A DNA stretch of 64,000 nt from Anagrus nilaparvatae (Eukaryota > Arthropoda > Insecta > Hymenoptera > Mymaridae), in NCBI GenBank assembly GCA_022575985.1, contig JAKSXM010000040.1, forward strand, positions 10,062,001 through 10,126,000. The letters run 5' to 3'. The position numbers were made by a program, and so were the translations under genes. Under the pieces are notes generated by a model. The model saw only the letters and a program-made list of their open reading frames with translations. It was not told where the DNA came from and did no database searches. Below are positions 62,488 to 64,000 of this stretch, piece after piece; the first letter of the stretch is position 1, and every line of letters begins with the position of its first letter.

Positions 62488-64000
62488 GCCCCTGATTTTA
62501 TTTTACATATTTTGACTCACTTAATCCAAATTTCTAATTTATAAGCTCGTAAGATTAATTGTTTAAACAATATTTAATTGTTAAAAAATTGTTTAAACAA
62601 TTTTTTTTTGAAAATTACGTGTGACACCTTTTTATATGTATTTTTTGACCCTCTGATCACGATTTTCAAGTTATTTTTTGCAAAAACCTTACTTACAGTA
62701 ATTGTTTAAACAATTTTAATTTGTTTATAAGCCAAAATTAGTATGTTGCTATATAAAATTCGACAAAAACATGAATTCCGCAGCTTACAGCTTTCGTGAT
62801 TTCGAAAAGCGATCACCAACTTTTTATAATTACTTGCTTTATCCGAATTTTTAATTTGCAATGTCGTAAGACTAATTGTTTAAACAATATTAAATTGTTT
62901 ATAATTTATTTAAACAATATTTTTTTGAAAATTACGTGTGACACCTTTTTATATGTATTTTTTAACCCTCTGATCACGATTTTATGGTTCTTTTTTTCAT
63001 AAATCTTACTTATAGTAATTGTTTAAACAATTTTAATTTGTTTATAATCCAGAATAAGGATGTTATTAGGTAAAATTCGAAATTCTCTCCCTCCTGTGGA
63101 AGAACTTGTACCAAATTGTACGTGTTCTACTTGTGCTCGCTCAACGTGTATGTGTAAAAGTGCGGAAATTCCCTGCTGCTCCTTTTGTTTTTGCAAAAAA
63201 AGGGCAATAAATGCAAAAGCATTTTTCAGTCATATTTATAACATTTTTTATTGCCAAAAATTGATATTAATAGAAATAAAAAAAAAATTCTTAAGCTAAT
63301 TGAAATACATTGGTATTTAAGTTCATTCAAGTGCTTTTTTTACTATAGTAAAATTTATGTTTATACAAAAAAATGTAATAATACATTAAATAAATAATCT
63401 TGCATACAACTAACCCGAGAGTTAATTTTATTTATTATATGATTTTAAAGTTTAAATTGTTTAAGCAAATAATGGGGTTGGTTTTTGAAAAAAAGAACCT
63501 AAAAATCGTAATCAGAGGGTAAAAAAATACATAAACAAAAGTGTCACACGTAGTTTTCAAAAAAAATATGTTTAAAAAATTTATTAATAATTAAATATTG
63601 TTTAAACAATTAAACCTATGACCTTAGGAATTTAAAATTCAGATCCAGCAAATTAAAATTAAAAAAAATTATCGATGATTTTTCAAAATCACGAAAACTC
63701 TAGGCCACGGAATTCATTTTCTTGTCGAATTTTACCTAACAACATACTTATACTGGATTATAAACAAATTAAAATTGTTTAAACAATTACTATAAGTAAG
63801 GTTTTTGCAAAAAATAACTTGAAAATTGTGATCAGAGGGTCAAAAAATACATAAAAAAGGTGTCACACTTAATTTTCAAAAAAAAAATTGTTTAAACAAT
63901 TTATTAACAATTAAATATTGTTTAAACAATTAATCATACGACCTTATAAACTAGAAATTTGGATTAAGTGAGTCAAAATATGTAAAATAAAATCAGGGGC
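62488..64000. mobile_element. Palindromic element with GTTTAAAC motifs, cut by window end
   Basis: The sequence from 62,488 (CCCCTGATTTTATTTTACAT) is mirrored by the last bases of the window, with the axis near 63,244. Each arm contains two tandem units of about 340 bp, each with the palindrome AATTGTTTAAACAATT or a close variant (about ten copies in all) and the phrase CACGTGTGACACCTTTTTAT or a diverged form. The right terminus lies at or beyond 64,000. A cysteine-rich frame sits in the middle. No transposase core is visible. Confidence 0.7.
63060..63299 (+). CDS. Small cysteine-rich ORF inside the palindromic element
   Basis: 79 codons from ATG 63,060. The first 50 residues look like real protein: LPPVEELVPNCTCSTC then STCMCKSAEIPCCSFCFCKK, with ten Cys in C-x-C and C-xx-C pairs, a pattern typical of the C-terminal tail of some DNA-transposon proteins. 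The rest is AT-rich noise. It probably is the last exon or relic of a transposase-like gene whose main part is absent. No family assignment. Confidence 0.45.
   Translation: MLLGKIRNSLPPVEELVPNCTCSTCARSTCMCKSAEIPCCSFCFCKKRAINAKAFFSHIYNIFYCQKLILIEIKKKFLS

Noticed and set aside
62796..63002. 68-codon frame in the palindromic element arm
   Set aside because: It covers a non-coding repeated unit and is not open in the other copies of that unit.

Overview
This is AT-rich, intron- and transposon-dense nuclear DNA of an arthropod, most likely an insect. A parasitoid hymenopteran is a guess from the mix of elements and nothing here proves it. The evidence is one orphan exon of the metalloprotease ADAM10/Kuzbanian (22.42-22.77 kb) with a splice acceptor, and many eukaryotic retroelements: Penelope-like, R1-clade, BEL/Pao, gypsy-like and Jockey-like. 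No bacterial operon, rRNA gene or CRISPR array is visible. The kuz exon is the only conventional host coding sequence I can support.

Layout. 0-5.2 kb: AT-rich DNA with a decayed protein remnant, a tandem repeat and two probable LTRs. 5.2-6.3 kb: a foldback element next to a dead Jockey-like reverse transcriptase. 6.8-20.3 kb: a nested stack. The oldest layer is a head-to-head pair of Penelope-like (PLE-A) copies. It is split by an R1-clade element (7.70-13.30 kb, imperfect 12-bp target duplication), by a TA-flanked pogo/Tigger-type inverted-repeat element (14,645-19,305) that itself carries a second head-to-head Penelope element (PLE-B), and by a short poly(A) retroposon (19.59-19.83 kb). 20.3-29.7 kb: probable intronic DNA with the kuz exon, three degenerate tandem-repeat zones, a GC-rich island and a Penelope endonuclease fragment. 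29.7-41.84 kb: a BEL/Pao LTR retrotransposon on the minus strand, interrupted in its integrase by a nearly intact R1-clade element (about 30.9-36.4 kb). 43.2-46.3 kb: a truncated gypsy-like element. 46.4-47.9 kb: a truncated R1 relative.

48,767-60,466 is the most unusual object: an 11.7-kb element that is almost entirely one inverted repeat. It begins AG and ends CT and is flanked by a perfect 6-bp duplication (GAAGTT). Those are the insertion hallmarks of Polinton/Maverick elements, but it has no polymerase, integrase, ATPase or protease. Each arm carries the same three intronless genes: a 334-aa acidic/coiled protein, a 127-aa acidic protein and a 280-aa FLYWCH zinc-finger protein. The 334-aa and 280-aa proteins share a C-terminal module, which suggests they work together. 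The arms also hold a 70-bp CRE-containing minisatellite, ATGGCGGC-rich repeats and a rearranged satellite at the axis. The element sits in the loop of an older, diverged inverted repeat.

61.6-64 kb: two identical inverted tRNA-like sequences, then another palindromic element with repeated GTTTAAAC motifs and a cysteine-rich ORF, cut by the window end. All assignments come from reading the sequence and from remembered family motifs; no database search was run.
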